From: Methylocystis sp.
GTDB taxonomy: Bacteria > Pseudomonadota > Alphaproteobacteria > Rhizobiales > Beijerinckiaceae
Length of the DNA: 41,584 bases
Direction of reading: 5' to 3'
Assembly (NCBI GenBank): GCA_020252485.1
Contig: JADCCX010000035.1
Coordinates: 1-41,584, forward strand
This document shows positions 31,908 to 41,482 of this stretch, piece by piece. The notes beneath the pieces were generated by a model. That model worked only from the letters and a program-made list of their open reading frames with translations. It was not told where the DNA came from and searched no databases. The position numbers and the translations under genes are program-made. Position 1 is the first letter of the stretch; each line of letters starts with the position of its first letter.

Positions 31908-33680
31908 TCAGAAGTCGATGACATCCGTCTGCGCCCGCACGATTTCGGGCGCGATCGCCTTGTCCGGCGCGTAGCTTCCCGTGCCGGGATCGCGGAAGCG
32001 GTTGACGATCGGGTAGCGCCGTTCACGGCCGAAGGCCTTCGTCGTCACCTTGACGCCGGGCGCCGACTGCCGCCGCTTGTATTCGGCGATGTAAAGCAGC
32101 CGCTCGACCTTGCGCACGACGTCGAGCGGATAGCCATCCGCCACGATGTCCGAAACGCGCATCTCGCGTTCGACGAGGCGCTGGAGAATTGCATCCAGCA
32201 CTTCGTATTCCGGCAGTGAATCCTGATCCTTCTGGTTCTCGCGCAGCTCTGCTGACGGCGGCTTCACCAGAATGTTCTCGGGGATCACCACGCCATCTGG
32301 ACCCTTCGCCCAGGCGGGCTTCCAGCGGTTGCGGAGCGCGCAGAGCCGGAAGACCTCCATCTTGTAGAGATCCTTGATCGGGTTGAAGCCGCCATTCATG
32401 TCGCCGTAGAGCGTGCAATAGCCCACCGACATCTCGGATTTGTTGCCGGTGGTCACGACCATCGGGCCGAACTTGTTGGAGATCGACATCAGGATCGTGC
32501 CGCGCACGCGGCTTTGCAGGTTTTCTTCCGTGATGTCGCGTTCGCGGCCGGCGAAGACCGGCGCCAGCGTCGATTCGAGCCCCTCGACCGCCGCCTGGAT
32601 GGGCACGATATCGTAGCGGACGCCGGTGGCGTCGGCCACGCCCTTCGCATCGGCGAGGCTTTCGCCGGAGGTGTAGAGATAAGGCATCATCACGCAATGC
32701 ACGCGGTCGGCGCCCAGGGCATCAACCGCCATGGCGGTGCAGATCGCCGAATCGATGCCGCCCGAGAGCCCCAGCACCACGCCGGGAAAGCGGTTCTTGT
32801 CGACGTAATCGCGCAGGCCCAGCACGCAGGCCTCGTAATCGGCCTCCTCGCCATCCTCGACCGGCGTGACAGGCCCGCCCTTGCAGACGAAGCTGCCCTT
32901 CTCGCGCGTCCAGGTCGTGAGCGCGATCGTCTCCACGAAAGCCGGCAGCTGGAAGGCGAGGCTGCGATCGGCATTGAGGCCAAGCGAGCCGCCGTCGAAG
33001 ACAAGCTCATCCTGTCCGCCGACCTGGTTCACATAGATCAGCGGCAGCCCGCTTTCGGTGACGCGGGCAACGATCGTGTTCAGCCGCTCGGTCATCCGCC
33101 CGCGGCGGTAGGGTGAGGCATTCGGCACGATGAGGATTTCAGCGCCCGTTTCGGCCAGGCATTCGACGACATCCGGACCCCAGATATCCTCGCAGATCGG
33201 AATGCCGACGCGCACCCCCTTGATCGCGACGGAGCCGGGCAGCGGCCCCGCATCGAAGACGCGCTTCTCATCGAAGACGCCATAATTCGGCAGATCGTTC
33301 TTGAAGCGGACGGCGGCGATGCGGCCATCCATCAGCACGCAGACGGCGTTGTAGACCTCGAAGCCATCCTTCTGCGCATCGCGCTCGCCGGCCTTGCGCT
33401 TGCCGATGCCCCAGGGCGTGCCGATGATGATAGCCGGACCTCCATCCGCCGTTTCGCGCGCCAGTTCATCGATAGCGGCGCGGCAGGCATCGAGGAAAGC
33501 CTCCTTAAGCACCATGTCGTCCGGCGGATAGGCGGAGAGGAACAGCTCCGTCAGCACCAGGATATCCGCGCCCATGGCGGCGGCTTCGGCGCGTGCGGCG
33601 CGCGCTTTCGCGGCATTGCCGGCGATGTCTCCGACAATGGGATTAAGCTGCGCGACGGCGATCCTGAGCGTGTCGGTCAT
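31908..33680 (-). CDS. nadE: Glutamine-dependent NAD+ synthetase
   Basis: A 590-residue two-domain enzyme making NAD from deamido-NAD, ATP and glutamine. The N-terminal nitrilase-type amidase has its triad: Glu45 in LTELFLSAYPPDDM, Lys128 in RFKNDLPNYGVFDE and Cys163 in GIPICEDIWGPD. The synthetase half has the PP-loop LGLSGGIDSAICTAMAVDAL (residues 304 onward), then VTTGNKSEMSVGYCTLYGDM and KPPSAELRENQKDQDSLPEY. ATG 33680 fits the amidase start (MTDTLRIAVAQLNPIVGDIA); longer frames reaching 34358 run antisense to the neighbouring gene. The length is slightly above the usual for this type. Confidence 0.95.
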   Translation of the reverse strand: MTDTLRIAVAQLNPIVGDIAGNAAKARAARAEAAAMGADILVLTELFLSAYPPDDMVLKEAFLDACRAAIDELARETADGGPAIIIGTPWGIGKRKAGERDAQKDGFEVYNAVCVLMDGRIAAVRFKNDLPNYGVFDEKRVFDAGPLPGSVAIKGVRVGIPICEDIWGPDVVECLAETGAEILIVPNASPYRRGRMTERLNTIVARVTESGLPLIYVNQVGGQDELVFDGGSLGLNADRSLAFQLPAFVETIALTTWTREKGSFVCKGGPVTPVEDGEEADYEACVLGLRDYVDKNRFPGVVLGLSGGIDSAICTAMAVDALGADRVHCVMMPYLYTSGESLADAKGVADATGVRYDIVPIQAAVEGLESTLAPVFAGRERDITEENLQSRVRGTILMSISNKFGPMVVTTGNKSEMSVGYCTLYGDMNGGFNPIKDLYKMEVFRLCALRNRWKPAWAKGPDGVVIPENILVKPPSAELRENQKDQDSLPEYEVLDAILQRLVEREMRVSDIVADGYPLDVVRKVERLLYIAEYKRRQSAPGVKVTTKAFGRERRYPIVNRFRDPGTGSYAPDKAIAPEIVRAQTDVIDF

Positions 33681-33779
33681 GCCCCGAGATGTAACGTCCC
33701 GGACGGCTGATGGAAAGGCCGGGAGGAAAAAGCCGCCGCCAGCGTGGCGAAGAGCAATGCCGGGTGCTAAGCGACGGGA

Positions 33780-34322
33780 ATGCGCCGCACATTCTATTTC
33801 CTCATTATCGGTTGCGTCGCCCTCATCTGGCTGGGCCACCGCATGCGGCTGGCGCTGGAGCGGCTGATGACGGGCCATCCCGGCGACCATGCGCTCGACA
33901 TGCGCTTCTTCGGCTACAGCACAGAAGATGTGGCGGGCTATTTCCAGCGGCTGGGCGCTGAGGGCCGCAAGGATTATCTCCGGATCCAGTACCGGATCGA
34001 GCTGGCCTTCATCATCGCCTACGGCATTTCCGGCGCGGCGGCGGGCATGTGGACCGCCTCGGCGCTCTATGCGGAGAAATGGTCGCTGCTCTCCTGGCTG
34101 CCCTTCCTCGGCGGCCTGCTGGTGGCCGCTGCGGCCATCGTCGATCTCGACGAAGGCAGCGCCATCCGCAAGCTGCTCAAGACCTATCCGCGGCTCGACG
34201 AGACGGCCGTGCGCCGCGCCTCGCAGGCCACAAGGCTGAAATGGCTCTGCCTCTTTGCGGGGCTGATGCTGGTGCTGCTGGGGGTTGGCATGTTCGCGAT
34301 TGCAAAGCTGAAGTGGGGGTGA
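33780..34322 (+). CDS. Unrecognised integral membrane protein
   Basis: A 180-residue protein with about four hydrophobic segments: FYFLIIGCVALIWLGHRM near the start, IELAFIIAYGISGAAAGMWT, LLSWLPFLGGLLVAAAAIV, and LKWLCLFAGLMLVLLGVGMF near the end. A soluble loop of about 45 residues contains FFGYSTEDVAGYFQRLGAEG. No family is recognised with confidence; similar four-helix proteins of unknown function occur widely in alphaproteobacteria. It is divergent from nadE, with only about 100 bases between starts, so the two promoters share that region. Confidence 0.7.
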   Translation: MRRTFYFLIIGCVALIWLGHRMRLALERLMTGHPGDHALDMRFFGYSTEDVAGYFQRLGAEGRKDYLRIQYRIELAFIIAYGISGAAAGMWTASALYAEKWSLLSWLPFLGGLLVAAAAIVDLDEGSAIRKLLKTYPRLDETAVRRASQATRLKWLCLFAGLMLVLLGVGMFAIAKLKWG

Positions 34323-34408
34323 GGTCGGGGGCCGCCTCGCGAGGGCCAGAACGTTCAATGACTGGCAATCTTTGTCATTTTATGCCATCAGAGCCGCAGG
34401 AGGCAGCC

Positions 34409-34660
34409 ATGGCGACCATCAACATTTCCGTGCCCGATCTGATGCGCGATTACGTGCAGCGGCGCGTTGAGAGCGGGCTCTATGCAAGCGTCAGCGACTA
34501 TGTGCGTGATCTGATCCGCAAGGATCAGGAGAGCTCCGAAAAGATCGGCGCAATGCAGGCCCTGATCGACGAAGGCCTGGCGAGCGGAATCGGCAAGAGG
34601 TCGATGGCCGAATTGCTGGACGAAGCCAGGCTGCAAGCCAAACCGCGCTCTGCGGCGTGA
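34409..34660 (+). CDS. ParD-type antitoxin
   Basis: An 83-residue ribbon-helix-helix antitoxin. The N-terminal MATINISVPDLMRDYVQRRV and SVSDYVRDLIRKDQES match the ParD/CopG DNA-binding fold; the C-terminal part (IGAMQALIDEGLASGIGKRS) would wrap the toxin. AGGAGG lies about 5 bases before the ATG. The toxin gene follows after 4 bases. Like other ParD proteins it probably represses its own operon. Confidence 0.88.
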   Translation: MATINISVPDLMRDYVQRRVESGLYASVSDYVRDLIRKDQESSEKIGAMQALIDEGLASGIGKRSMAELLDEARLQAKPRSAA

Positions 34661-34664
34661 CAAC

Positions 34665-34961
34665 TTGGCCTTCCGACTAACGCGAAAAGCCGAAGAGGAT
34701 ATCATCGGCCTGTTCCTTGAGGGTGCCCGGCTGTTTGGGCCTGTTCAGGCGGAGCGCTATCATCGCGAATTGGAACAGGTCTTTGAAATGATCGGCAGCC
34801 ATCCGCAGATGGCCCGTGAACGGCGTGAGATCAAGCCGCCAGTGCGTATCCATCCGCACAAAGCCCATCTGATCGTTTACATCGTGGAAGCGGACGGCGC
34901 GGCGCTCATTCTGCGTGTGCGCCACGGACGGGAGGATTGGGTAGCGGGCGGAAGCAATTGA
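34665..34961 (+). CDS. ParE/RelE-superfamily toxin
   Basis: A 98-residue toxin starting with TTG, 4 bases after the antitoxin stop. It shows FRLTRKAEEDIIGLFLEGAR at the N-terminus, FEMIGSHPQMARERREI in the middle, and the closing IHPHKAHLIVYIVE and LILRVRHGREDW, the ParE pattern. ParE toxins usually poison DNA gyrase, whereas RelE relatives cleave mRNA; sequence alone favours ParE. The pair probably stabilises this chromosomal site or is an addiction remnant. Confidence 0.87.
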   Translation: MAFRLTRKAEEDIIGLFLEGARLFGPVQAERYHRELEQVFEMIGSHPQMARERREIKPPVRIHPHKAHLIVYIVEADGAALILRVRHGREDWVAGGSN

Positions 34962-35040
34962 AATCCTTCACATCCGGCATGCAGCGAGGCGGGACTGGCG
35001 GGGGCTGTAAGTGGCAAGCCCAATTTTTTCCATCCTCATT

Positions 35041-35186
35041 TCGAGGCGCTGACCGAAGGCCAGCCTCGAGAAACCCTCCGATTCCAGCGCCATATCCTGA
35101 CCGTGTCTCGAGGCTCGCCAGAGGCGAGCGCCTCGACATGAGGGTTTATGTGGCGGCTCGCTCACGCTCGGGCCTCGACATGAGGG
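35041..35186. repeat. Palindromic intergenic repeats upstream of rpsO
   Basis: Hairpin TCGAGGC / GCCTCGA at 35041-35069, a longer imperfect one at 35108-35136 (TCGAGGCTCGCC / GGCGAGCGCCTCGA), and a direct repeat CCTCGACATGAGGG at 35131-35144 and 35173-35186. The unit resembles the CTTCGAGG-type repeats at 2065-2317. The rest of the 340-bp gap between the toxin gene and rpsO holds the promoter and hairpin listed next. Confidence 0.75.
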
Positions 35187-35204
35187 GGTGGATCGATGCC
35201 CCCC

Positions 35205-35232
35205 TTGCCCATCCCCCGCCTTTCCCCTATAG
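35205..35232 (+). promoter_or_regulatory. Predicted sigma-70-type promoter of rpsO
   Basis: TTGCCC, a 16-base spacer and CTATAG, 70 bases before the rpsO start. It fits the alphaproteobacterial housekeeping consensus moderately. No other candidate in the gap is better. Confidence 0.45.
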
Positions 35233-35242
35233 CGCCCGCAGA

Positions 35243-35277
35243 CCCGGCTGGACGACATCCCGGCCGGGCCTTTTGTT
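35243..35277 (+). terminator. Terminator-like hairpin in the rpsO leader
   Basis: A 9-bp stem (CCCGGCTGG / CCGGCCGGG with one G-U pair) is followed by CCTTTTGTTT and then the rpsO ribosome-binding site. It lies between the predicted promoter and the gene, so it could be an attenuator or S15 autoregulatory site, or the end of an upstream transcript. Confidence 0.55.
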
Positions 35278-35301
35278 TCCTCTATTTGACAGGAGTTCCC
35301 G

Positions 35302-35571
35302 ATGTCGATCACTGCCGAACGCAAGACTGCGGTCATTGCGGAGAATGCGACCAAGCCGATGGATACCGGCTCGCCTGAAGTCCAGGTGGCCATCCTGACG
35401 GAGCGCATCGTCAACCTCACCGAGCATTTCAAGACCCACGTGAAGGACAACCATTCCCGCCGTGGCCTGTTGAAGATGGTGTCGCAGCGCCGCACCCTGC
35501 TCGATTATCTCAAGCGCAAGGATGAGGCCCGCTACAAGGCCCTCATCGCCAAGCTCAACATCCGCCGTTGA
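35302..35571 (+). CDS. rpsO: 30S ribosomal protein S15
   Basis: An 89-residue S15 of normal length. It has the conserved [20 protein letters not shown], then [20 protein letters not shown] and [20 protein letters not shown], the 16S-rRNA-binding helices. AGGAG is about 7 bases before the ATG. S15 helps nucleate the small-subunit platform and in other bacteria represses its own translation through the leader RNA. The rpsO-pnp order seen here is widely conserved. Confidence 0.97.
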   Translation: MSITAERKTAVIAENATKPMDTGSPEVQVAILTERIVNLTEHFKTHVKDNHSRRGLLKMVSQRRTLLDYLKRKDEARYKALIAKLNIRR

Positions 35572-35798
35572 GCCCATTCGGCCCGCTCCGCAACCTTGCG
35601 GGGAGAGCCTCTCACGCGCGCCGGCAATGGGGCCGTCGCACCGCTGGCAGACCATAATGACATCAGCCATGGCAGGATCGCCGGACGTCCGGGATGCTCA
35701 CGCATCCGGGCTTCTCGCCGTCTTGCGCATGGCTTTTGGCGTTTGGTCCGCCGCTACCGCTGCCCCGGAAGGCCCCGGCGCAGACATGAAAGCTGACC

Positions 35799-37952
35799 AT
35801 GTTTGATCATCAGAAAGTTTCCATCAACTGGGCGGGGCGCAAGCTCACGCTCGAAACGGGCAAGATCGCCCGGCAGGCCGACGGCGCCGTCGTCGCCACC
35901 TATGGCGAGAGCGTCGTGCTCGCCACCGTCGTTTCGGCCAAGGAGCCGAAGCCGGGAATCGATTTCTTCCCGCTCACCGTGAACTACCAGGAGAAGACCT
36001 TCGCCGCCGGCCGCATCCCCGGCGGCTATTTCAAGCGCGAAGGCCGGCCGACCGAGAAGGAGACGCTGATCTCCCGCCTGATCGACCGCCCGATCCGCCC
36101 GCTGTTCCCGCAGGGCTACCGTCATGACACGCAGATCGTCGTCACTGTGCTGCAGCACGATCTCGAGAACGACACCGACGTGCTGGCCATGGTCGCCGTC
36201 TCGGCGGCGCTGACGCTTTCGGGCGTGCCGTTCATGGGGCCCGTCGGCGCCGCCAAGGTCGGCTACATCAACGGCGACTATGTGCTGAACCCGACCGTGC
36301 CGCAGATGGACGAAAGCGTGCTCGACCTCGTGGCTGCCGGCACCGAGGACGCGGTGCTGATGGTCGAATCGGAAGCCAAGGAGCTTTCCGAGGAGGTGAT
36401 GCTGGGCGCCGTCGTGTTCGGCCAGAAGGGCTGGCAGCCGGTGCTGGAAGCCATCATCAAGCTCGCCGAGAAGGCCGCCAAGGAGCCGCGCGATTTCGAA
36501 CCCGCCGACGATTCGGTTGTCGAGAAGGCCGTGCTCAAGCTCGCCGAGAAGGACCTGCGCAAGGCCTACAAGATCACCGCCAAGGCAGAGCGCTACAAGG
36601 CCGTCGATGCCGTGAAGGCCAAGGTGTTCGAGGAGCTTGCCTCCGACACGCCCGATGGCAAGAAGACCTTCGACAAGGAAACCCTCAAGGCCCAGTTCAA
36701 GGAAGCCCAGGCCAAGATCGTGCGCTGGAATATCCTCGATGATGGCATCCGCATCGATGGCCGCGACCTGAAGACGGTGCGCCCCATCGTCTCGGAAGTC
36801 GGCATCCTGCCGCGCACGCATGGCTCGGCGCTGTTCACGCGCGGCGAGACGCAGGCGCTGGTCGTGGCCACGCTCGGCACGGGTGACGACGAGCAGTATA
36901 TCGACGGCCTGATGGGCACCACGAAGGAAACCTTCCTGCTGCACTATAATTTCCCGCCCTATTCCGTGGGCGAGACGGGCCGCATGGGTTCGCCCGGTCG
37001 CCGCGAGATCGGCCATGGCAAGCTCGCCTGGCGCGCCATCCGCCCGATGCTGCCGCCGCATCACGAGTTCCCCTACACGATCCGCGTCGTGTCGGAGATC
37101 ACCGAGTCGAACGGCTCATCCTCGATGGCCACCGTCTGCGGCGCCTCGCTTTCGCTGATGGACGCAGGCGTGCCGCTGAAGGCGCCCGTGGCCGGCATCG
37201 CCATGGGCCTGATCCTCGAAGGCAAGCGCTTCGCGGTGCTCTCCGACATCCTGGGTGACGAAGATCATCTGGGCGATATGGACTTCAAGGTCGCCGGCAC
37301 CATGAGCGGCATCACCTCGCTGCAGATGGACATCAAGATCGCCGGCATCACCGAGGAGATCATGCAGGTCGCGCTCGGCCAGGCCAAGGGCGGCCGCGAG
37401 CATATCCTCGGCGAGATGGCCAAGGCGCTGACCGGCGCCCGCGCCAGCCTCGGCGAGCATGCGCCGCGCATCGAGACGATCAAGATCAACCCGGACAAGA
37501 TCCGCGAAGTGATCGGCACCGGCGGCAAGGTGATCCGCGAGATCACCGAGAAGACCGGCACCAAGATCAACATCGAGGATGATGGCACGATCCGCGTGGC
37601 GGCTTCCGACGGCAAGGCCATCCAGGCGGCGATGAACTGGATCAAGGGCATCGCGTCGGATCCCGAGATCGGCCAGATCTACGAGGGAACCGTCGTCAAG
37701 GTGATGGAGTTCGGCGCGTTCGTGAACTTCTTCGGCTCCAAGGACGGCCTTGTCCATATCTCGCAGCTCTCGCGCGAGAAGGTCGCCAACACCAAGGACA
37801 TCGTCAAGGAAGGCGACAAGGTCAAGGTCAAGCTCATGGGCTTTGATGACCGTGGCAAGACGCGCCTCTCGATGAAGGTCGTCGACCAGGAAACCGGCGA
37901 GGATCTGGAAGGCAAGCAGAAGGCCGAGCGCGAGACCGCCCGCGCCGAGTAA
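35799..37952 (+). CDS. pnp: Polyribonucleotide nucleotidyltransferase (PNPase)
   Basis: A 717-residue 3'-5' phosphorolytic exoribonuclease. It has two RNase PH-like domains: the first from [20 protein letters not shown] with [20 protein letters not shown], the second with [20 protein letters not shown] and the catalytic-region [20 protein letters not shown]. Between them is the helical linker, then a KH domain ([20 protein letters not shown]) and a C-terminal S1 domain ([20 protein letters not shown]). The length is typical. It follows rpsO after a 227-bp gap and may share its transcript. A strong terminator follows. Confidence 0.97.
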   Translation: MFDHQKVSINWAGRKLTLETGKIARQADGAVVATYGESVVLATVVSAKEPKPGIDFFPLTVNYQEKTFAAGRIPGGYFKREGRPTEKETLISRLIDRPIRPLFPQGYRHDTQIVVTVLQHDLENDTDVLAMVAVSAALTLSGVPFMGPVGAAKVGYINGDYVLNPTVPQMDESVLDLVAAGTEDAVLMVESEAKELSEEVMLGAVVFGQKGWQPVLEAIIKLAEKAAKEPRDFEPADDSVVEKAVLKLAEKDLRKAYKITAKAERYKAVDAVKAKVFEELASDTPDGKKTFDKETLKAQFKEAQAKIVRWNILDDGIRIDGRDLKTVRPIVSEVGILPRTHGSALFTRGETQALVVATLGTGDDEQYIDGLMGTTKETFLLHYNFPPYSVGETGRMGSPGRREIGHGKLAWRAIRPMLPPHHEFPYTIRVVSEITESNGSSSMATVCGASLSLMDAGVPLKAPVAGIAMGLILEGKRFAVLSDILGDEDHLGDMDFKVAGTMSGITSLQMDIKIAGITEEIMQVALGQAKGGREHILGEMAKALTGARASLGEHAPRIETIKINPDKIREVIGTGGKVIREITEKTGTKINIEDDGTIRVAASDGKAIQAAMNWIKGIASDPEIGQIYEGTVVKVMEFGAFVNFFGSKDGLVHISQLSREKVANTKDIVKEGDKVKVKLMGFDDRGKTRLSMKVVDQETGEDLEGKQKAERETARAE

Positions 37953-37982
37953 GCCGCGCGAGCGATCAAGGCCGGGAATTGC

Positions 37983-38009
37983 AGCGCCGCCCCACCGGGC
38001 GGCGCTTTT
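37983..38009 (+). terminator. Intrinsic terminator of pnp
   Basis: The stem AGCGCCGCCC / GGGCGGCGCT with a 4-base loop ends in a T-run, 30 bases after the pnp stop. Confidence 0.92.
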
Positions 38010-38202
38010 CTGTTGGCATGGCCGACCAAGAGCTCAGTTGCACGAAAGCTGGCGCAAAAAACGGCAACGCATGTGCAGCGCCGAAAGCGGAGGAATCTTT
38101 AATTAACTCAATAAAGTTAGACTCATCTTCGCCCGCTGAGGAGCCGAGCCGCACGGCCGCCGCGATGCGTTTTAGGCAAGAACAATGAGGCCTTGACGTC
38201 AG

Positions 38203-40224
38203 ATGCTCTCCTTGACGCGCAATCTTTCCCTCAAGCTGCAGCTCGCCATCGCGGGCGTCATCGCTTTCCTGCCAGCCTTCGTGATTGGTGCGATGTTCCA
38301 CCAGCAGCTCCAGAAGGACATCGCCTTCAGCCAGAAGGAGATCGACGGGCTGGAGCGTATCCGTCCCGCCTGGGACGCCTTAACGATGCTGTCGCAGGTG
38401 CAGCTCGGCGAGCATTCCAACCTCATCGGGAAGGATATCCAGGATCGACTCGTCGGGGCGAACCAGCGGAACCGGGCGGTCCTCGATAGCAGCCAGGATT
38501 TCGACAAGCTCACCAGGGCGCTGGCGGATGCGAACTGGCCCAGCCCCTCAATCGGGCGGAATACGCCCAACATCATGGCCATCGCCCAGGCCCATGAATT
38601 CATCCGCAGCGTGGGCGACCTCTCCAACCTGACGCTCGATCCCGACCTCGACTCGTTCTACCTCATGGAAGTCACGACCATGCGCCTGCCGCGGCTGATG
38701 GAACGAACAATCCGGCTGGCGCAGAGCGCGAAAGCGATCCAGAAGAACGATGCCGATCTCGACCGCAAGCGGGCGGATCTCTTCGGCGCCATCGGCATTC
38801 TTGAATCCGATTATCTCGAGATCGAGAAATCGGTGCTGCGCGCGATTGCCGGCAATCCGGACGGCAAAGTCAAGACCGACATCACCGCAACCTATGAGGC
38901 GCTCGGCCGTTCGGTCCGAGGCTTGCTCAATACGTTGAAGCGCTATGCCACCGATCCGGCCTTCACCGCCGGATCGGCGGAGCCGGCGCCCGCGTGGCCC
39001 GCGCTCGGGCCTATCGTTGCCAGTTACGACCGCTTCTGGCGCGCCGCCGCGGATTCGCTGCAGGAGCGCCTGTCGATCCGCGTCCGAAACCTTGACACCA
39101 AGGTGTTCACGGTATTTGCGATCAGCGCCGCGGTGATCCTGCTGTCGCTCGCGGTCGGCCTCTATCTCGCCTACGCGATGGTGGCGAACCTCCTCAGCCT
39201 CAAGAAGACAATCGAAGCGGCGGCCCGAGGCAATGTCGCCTCGCGCTCCGCCTTCTCCGACCGCAGGACGGAAATCGGCGCCTTGTCCCGGGCGGTGGAC
39301 AGTCTGCTCGCCGCGACCGCAGCCAGACTGGAGGCCAAGCACCATGCCGAGCGGGAGAGCGCGCTGGACCGGCATCGGATCAGTCTCATCGAGAATGTGT
39401 CGAACGATATCCGCCGGCAGGTGGAAGGACTCGTCGCCGAGATGAACGGCACCTGCCGCGACCTCCGCGGCACCGTGGATCTCGTCACCAACAATGCGCA
39501 GGAAACGCAGATCCATATGGTGACGACCTCGCAGCGGCTCGACGGCTCCACCAGCAATATCCTTAAGGTCGCCAATTCCATCACCGAGCTCGCCCAGAGC
39601 ACCCGCGAGATCGCGCATCAATCGGCGATGGCGGCGAATGTGGCGGACAAGGCGCGCGAAGCGACGGACAAGGTGCAGTGCAGCCTGCTGACGCTTGACC
39701 GGGCCGTCCAGAAGATCGGCGACATCGGCGGCGTGATCACCGGCATCGCCACTCAGACCAACCTGCTGGCGCTGAACGCCACGATCGAGGCGGCGCGGGC
39801 GGGGGAGGCAGGCCGCGGCTTCGCGGTGGTCGCCGGCGAGGTGAAGGCTCTGGCGAGCCAGACCGCCAATGCAACGCTCGAGATCGCCGGTCAGATTGCA
39901 TCGATCAAGGAGGCGGTCGCGGAGGTGGGCGGGGTTACGGGCGAAGTGGCGAACATCATCGACGAGATCAGTTCCGTCTCATCGGCGATCGCCGCAGCCA
40001 CAGAGGAGCAATCGGCCACGACCGACCAGATCAACTTCAGTGTCGAGGATACAGCCAAGGATTCCCGCACGGTTTCAGCCGCCCTGAAGCAGGTGACCGA
40101 AAAATCGATCGACACCAGCGAAAAAGCCAGCGATCTCTCCAACATCGCCAACGGCCTTTCCCGCAAGGCCGACGATGTTGAGAAGACGGTCGCCCGCCTG
40201 CTGGCCGACCTGAAGGCCGCCTGA
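38203..40224 (+). CDS. Methyl-accepting chemotaxis protein
   Basis: A 673-residue membrane receptor. The first membrane helix is [20 protein letters not shown] (residues about 10-30), then a periplasmic helical sensor of about 270 residues ([20 protein letters not shown] onward), and the second helix [20 protein letters not shown] (about 302-322). A HAMP-like linker and a long cytoplasmic coiled coil follow. The signalling tip is [20 protein letters not shown] followed by [20 protein letters not shown]. No C-terminal CheR/CheB-binding pentapeptide is evident. The sensed ligand is unknown; the helical sensor may be of the nitrate/nitrite or four-helix type. No other chemotaxis gene is adjacent. 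Confidence 0.92.
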   Translation: MLSLTRNLSLKLQLAIAGVIAFLPAFVIGAMFHQQLQKDIAFSQKEIDGLERIRPAWDALTMLSQVQLGEHSNLIGKDIQDRLVGANQRNRAVLDSSQDFDKLTRALADANWPSPSIGRNTPNIMAIAQAHEFIRSVGDLSNLTLDPDLDSFYLMEVTTMRLPRLMERTIRLAQSAKAIQKNDADLDRKRADLFGAIGILESDYLEIEKSVLRAIAGNPDGKVKTDITATYEALGRSVRGLLNTLKRYATDPAFTAGSAEPAPAWPALGPIVASYDRFWRAAADSLQERLSIRVRNLDTKVFTVFAISAAVILLSLAVGLYLAYAMVANLLSLKKTIEAAARGNVASRSAFSDRRTEIGALSRAVDSLLAATAARLEAKHHAERESALDRHRISLIENVSNDIRRQVEGLVAEMNGTCRDLRGTVDLVTNNAQETQIHMVTTSQRLDGSTSNILKVANSITELAQSTREIAHQSAMAANVADKAREATDKVQCSLLTLDRAVQKIGDIGGVITGIATQTNLLALNATIEAARAGEAGRGFAVVAGEVKALASQTANATLEIAGQIASIKEAVAEVGGVTGEVANIIDEISSVSSAIAAATEEQSATTDQINFSVEDTAKDSRTVSAALKQVTEKSIDTSEKASDLSNIANGLSRKADDVEKTVARLLADLKAA

Positions 40225-40261
40225 GACGGCGCGGATGCCCGGCGAGGGGCAACAACAATTC

Positions 40262-40532
40262 TAGAGCATGACGCAATGAGATGGAAACAACTGCGTTGCG
40301 GCTGGGATGAGACGATCTGTCCGATCCTGACCGAGAGCGATCTGGTTGATCGGTCGAGGGCAGGATCGAACAGGGCGCTCATCTCCAGCGCAACCCGAAG
40401 GGACGGGCGGATTTGGCCCGGATTTTCGAAACGGCTCCTCGCCCGATCAACCAGATCGATCTTGTCGCCCTTTCGAAAACCGGACCAAATCTGCTCCGTC
40501 GCTGTGGTTCCATCTCATTGCGTCATGCTCTA
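40262..40532. mobile_element. Inverted-repeat-bounded, MITE-like non-coding element
   Basis: A 271-bp segment with near-perfect 24-25 bp terminal inverted repeats containing AGAGCATGACGCAATGAGAT (left 40262-40286, right 40508-40532). Inside are two further inverted pairs: GATCTGGTTGATCGG at 40339-40353 with 40443-40457, and GATTTGGCCCGGATTTTCGA at 40410-40431 with 40471-40491. No protein is encoded. The nested structure would fold into an extensive hairpin as RNA. It could be a miniature element or a structured repeat of the kind dispersed in Hyphomicrobiales. No target-site duplication is obvious. Confidence 0.75.
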
Positions 40533-40602
40533 AACGCCTTCCGTCATGCCCTTGCCTGACACGGTCACCCGCGTTTTTGACGGCAGAGGGTGGAAGACGT
40601 GG

Positions 40603-40704
40603 ATGGCCGGGTCAAGCCCGGCCAGGACGCTATTGACCATGGCCGGGTCAAGCCCGGCCAGGACGCTATTGACCATGGCCGGGTCAGTCCCGGCCATGAC
40701 GGCC
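40603..40704. repeat. 36-bp tandem repeat, about 2.8 copies
   Basis: Units beginning ATGGCCGGGTCAAGCCCGGC start at 40603, 40639 and 40675. The first two are identical over 36 bases; the third diverges after 12 bases. Each unit contains a GCCGGG/CCCGGC palindrome. No spacers of variable sequence are present, so this is not a CRISPR. It lies downstream of rplT on that gene's strand. Confidence 0.9.
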
Positions 40705-40733
40705 GTACTCAGGCCGCCCTCTTAAGCCGCCTC

Positions 40734-41084
40734 TCAGGCAGCCTTGGCCTTCTCGACGAAGGCGGCGAAGGCTGCGGGCTCCGCCATGGCGATGGCGGCG
40801 AGCATCTTGCGGTCCACTTCCACCCCGGCCTTGGCGAGGCCGCCGATGAAGGTGGAATAGGTGAGGCCATGCTCGCGCACGGCGGCGTTGATGCGCTGGA
40901 TCCAGAGCGCGCGGAAATTGCGCTTCTTCAGGCGGCGGTCCTTCGTCGCCCATTGCATCGAGCGGTCGACAGCCGCCTTGGCGGCGCGGATCGTGTTCTT
41001 GCGGCGGCCATAGAAACCCTTGGCGGCCTTCAATGTTTTCTTGTGCTTGGCATGGGACGTGACGCCCCGTTTGACGCGAGCCAT
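40734..41084 (-). CDS. rplT: 50S ribosomal protein L20
   Basis: A 116-residue L20 of normal length. It is basic at the N-terminus ([20 protein letters not shown]), with [20 protein letters not shown] and [20 protein letters not shown], the 23S-rRNA-binding parts. It follows rpmI after 23 bases on the same strand. In many alphaproteobacteria pheST follows, but here the tandem repeat and inverted-repeat element come next. L20 can repress its own operon in other bacteria. Confidence 0.97.
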   Translation of the reverse strand: MARVKRGVTSHAKHKKTLKAAKGFYGRRKNTIRAAKAAVDRSMQWATKDRRLKKRNFRALWIQRINAAVREHGLTYSTFIGGLAKAGVEVDRKMLAAIAMAEPAAFAAFVEKAKAA

Positions 41085-41107
41085 AGTTCTTGCTCCTCGG
41101 TGCGGGG

Positions 41108-41311
41108 TTAGCGGGAGTTCGGCAGGCGGAAGCGGATGACGTTGTCACCGTCCGTCTTGAACATAACGCGGGTGCCGCGGTGATCACGGATCTGCTTCTT
41201 GGTCCGCTTGATCATGCCGTGGCGCTTGCCGGTCTGCTGGTACTTGACCTTGCCGGTCGCCGTCACCTTGAAGCGCTTCTTCGCGCCCGAGTGGGTCTTC
41301 AGTTTGGGCAT
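41108..41311 (-). CDS. rpmI: 50S ribosomal protein L35
   Basis: A 67-residue L35. It has [40 protein letters not shown] and a short C-terminal [10 protein letters not shown]. The length is normal. It is the first gene of the rpmI-rplT unit. infC is not found upstream within the window; instead a HicB-like gene end lies about 170 bases away on the same strand. Confidence 0.97.
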   Translation of the reverse strand: MPKLKTHSGAKKRFKVTATGKVKYQQTGKRHGMIKRTKKQIRDHRGTRVMFKTDGDNVIRFRLPNSR

Positions 41312-41432
41312 TTTGCTCTCGTATCGTTAGGGCCCGAAGCACGTAAGGCGACAGGCCGGAAGTTCTCGCGGGAGAACGAAAAAAACCGCCACGGCTGCCC
41401 TCACTGGCCGGGCGATCTCAGTTAGCGCCGCG

Positions 41433-41461
41433 TGTATGGCCGAAAGGGGGGAAAAGCGCAA
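41433..41461 (-). promoter_or_regulatory. Predicted promoter of rpmI-rplT
   Basis: On the minus strand, TTGCGC, a 17-base spacer and CATACA stand about 120 bases before rpmI. This gives a leader with a GTTCTC / GAGAAC hairpin at 41362-41377. The match to consensus is moderate in the -35 box and weak in the -10 box. Confidence 0.35.
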
Positions 41462-41482
41462 GGGGTTTAGAAGGCAAGGTCG

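Noticed and set aside
40603-40704. Short CRISPR-like array
   Set aside because: The 36-bp units are directly abutting, with no spacers and no cas genes.
41362-41388. Terminator near the rpmI leader
   Set aside because: The hairpin is followed by A residues on the plus strand, and on the minus strand the T-run precedes the stem, so neither direction forms a terminator.
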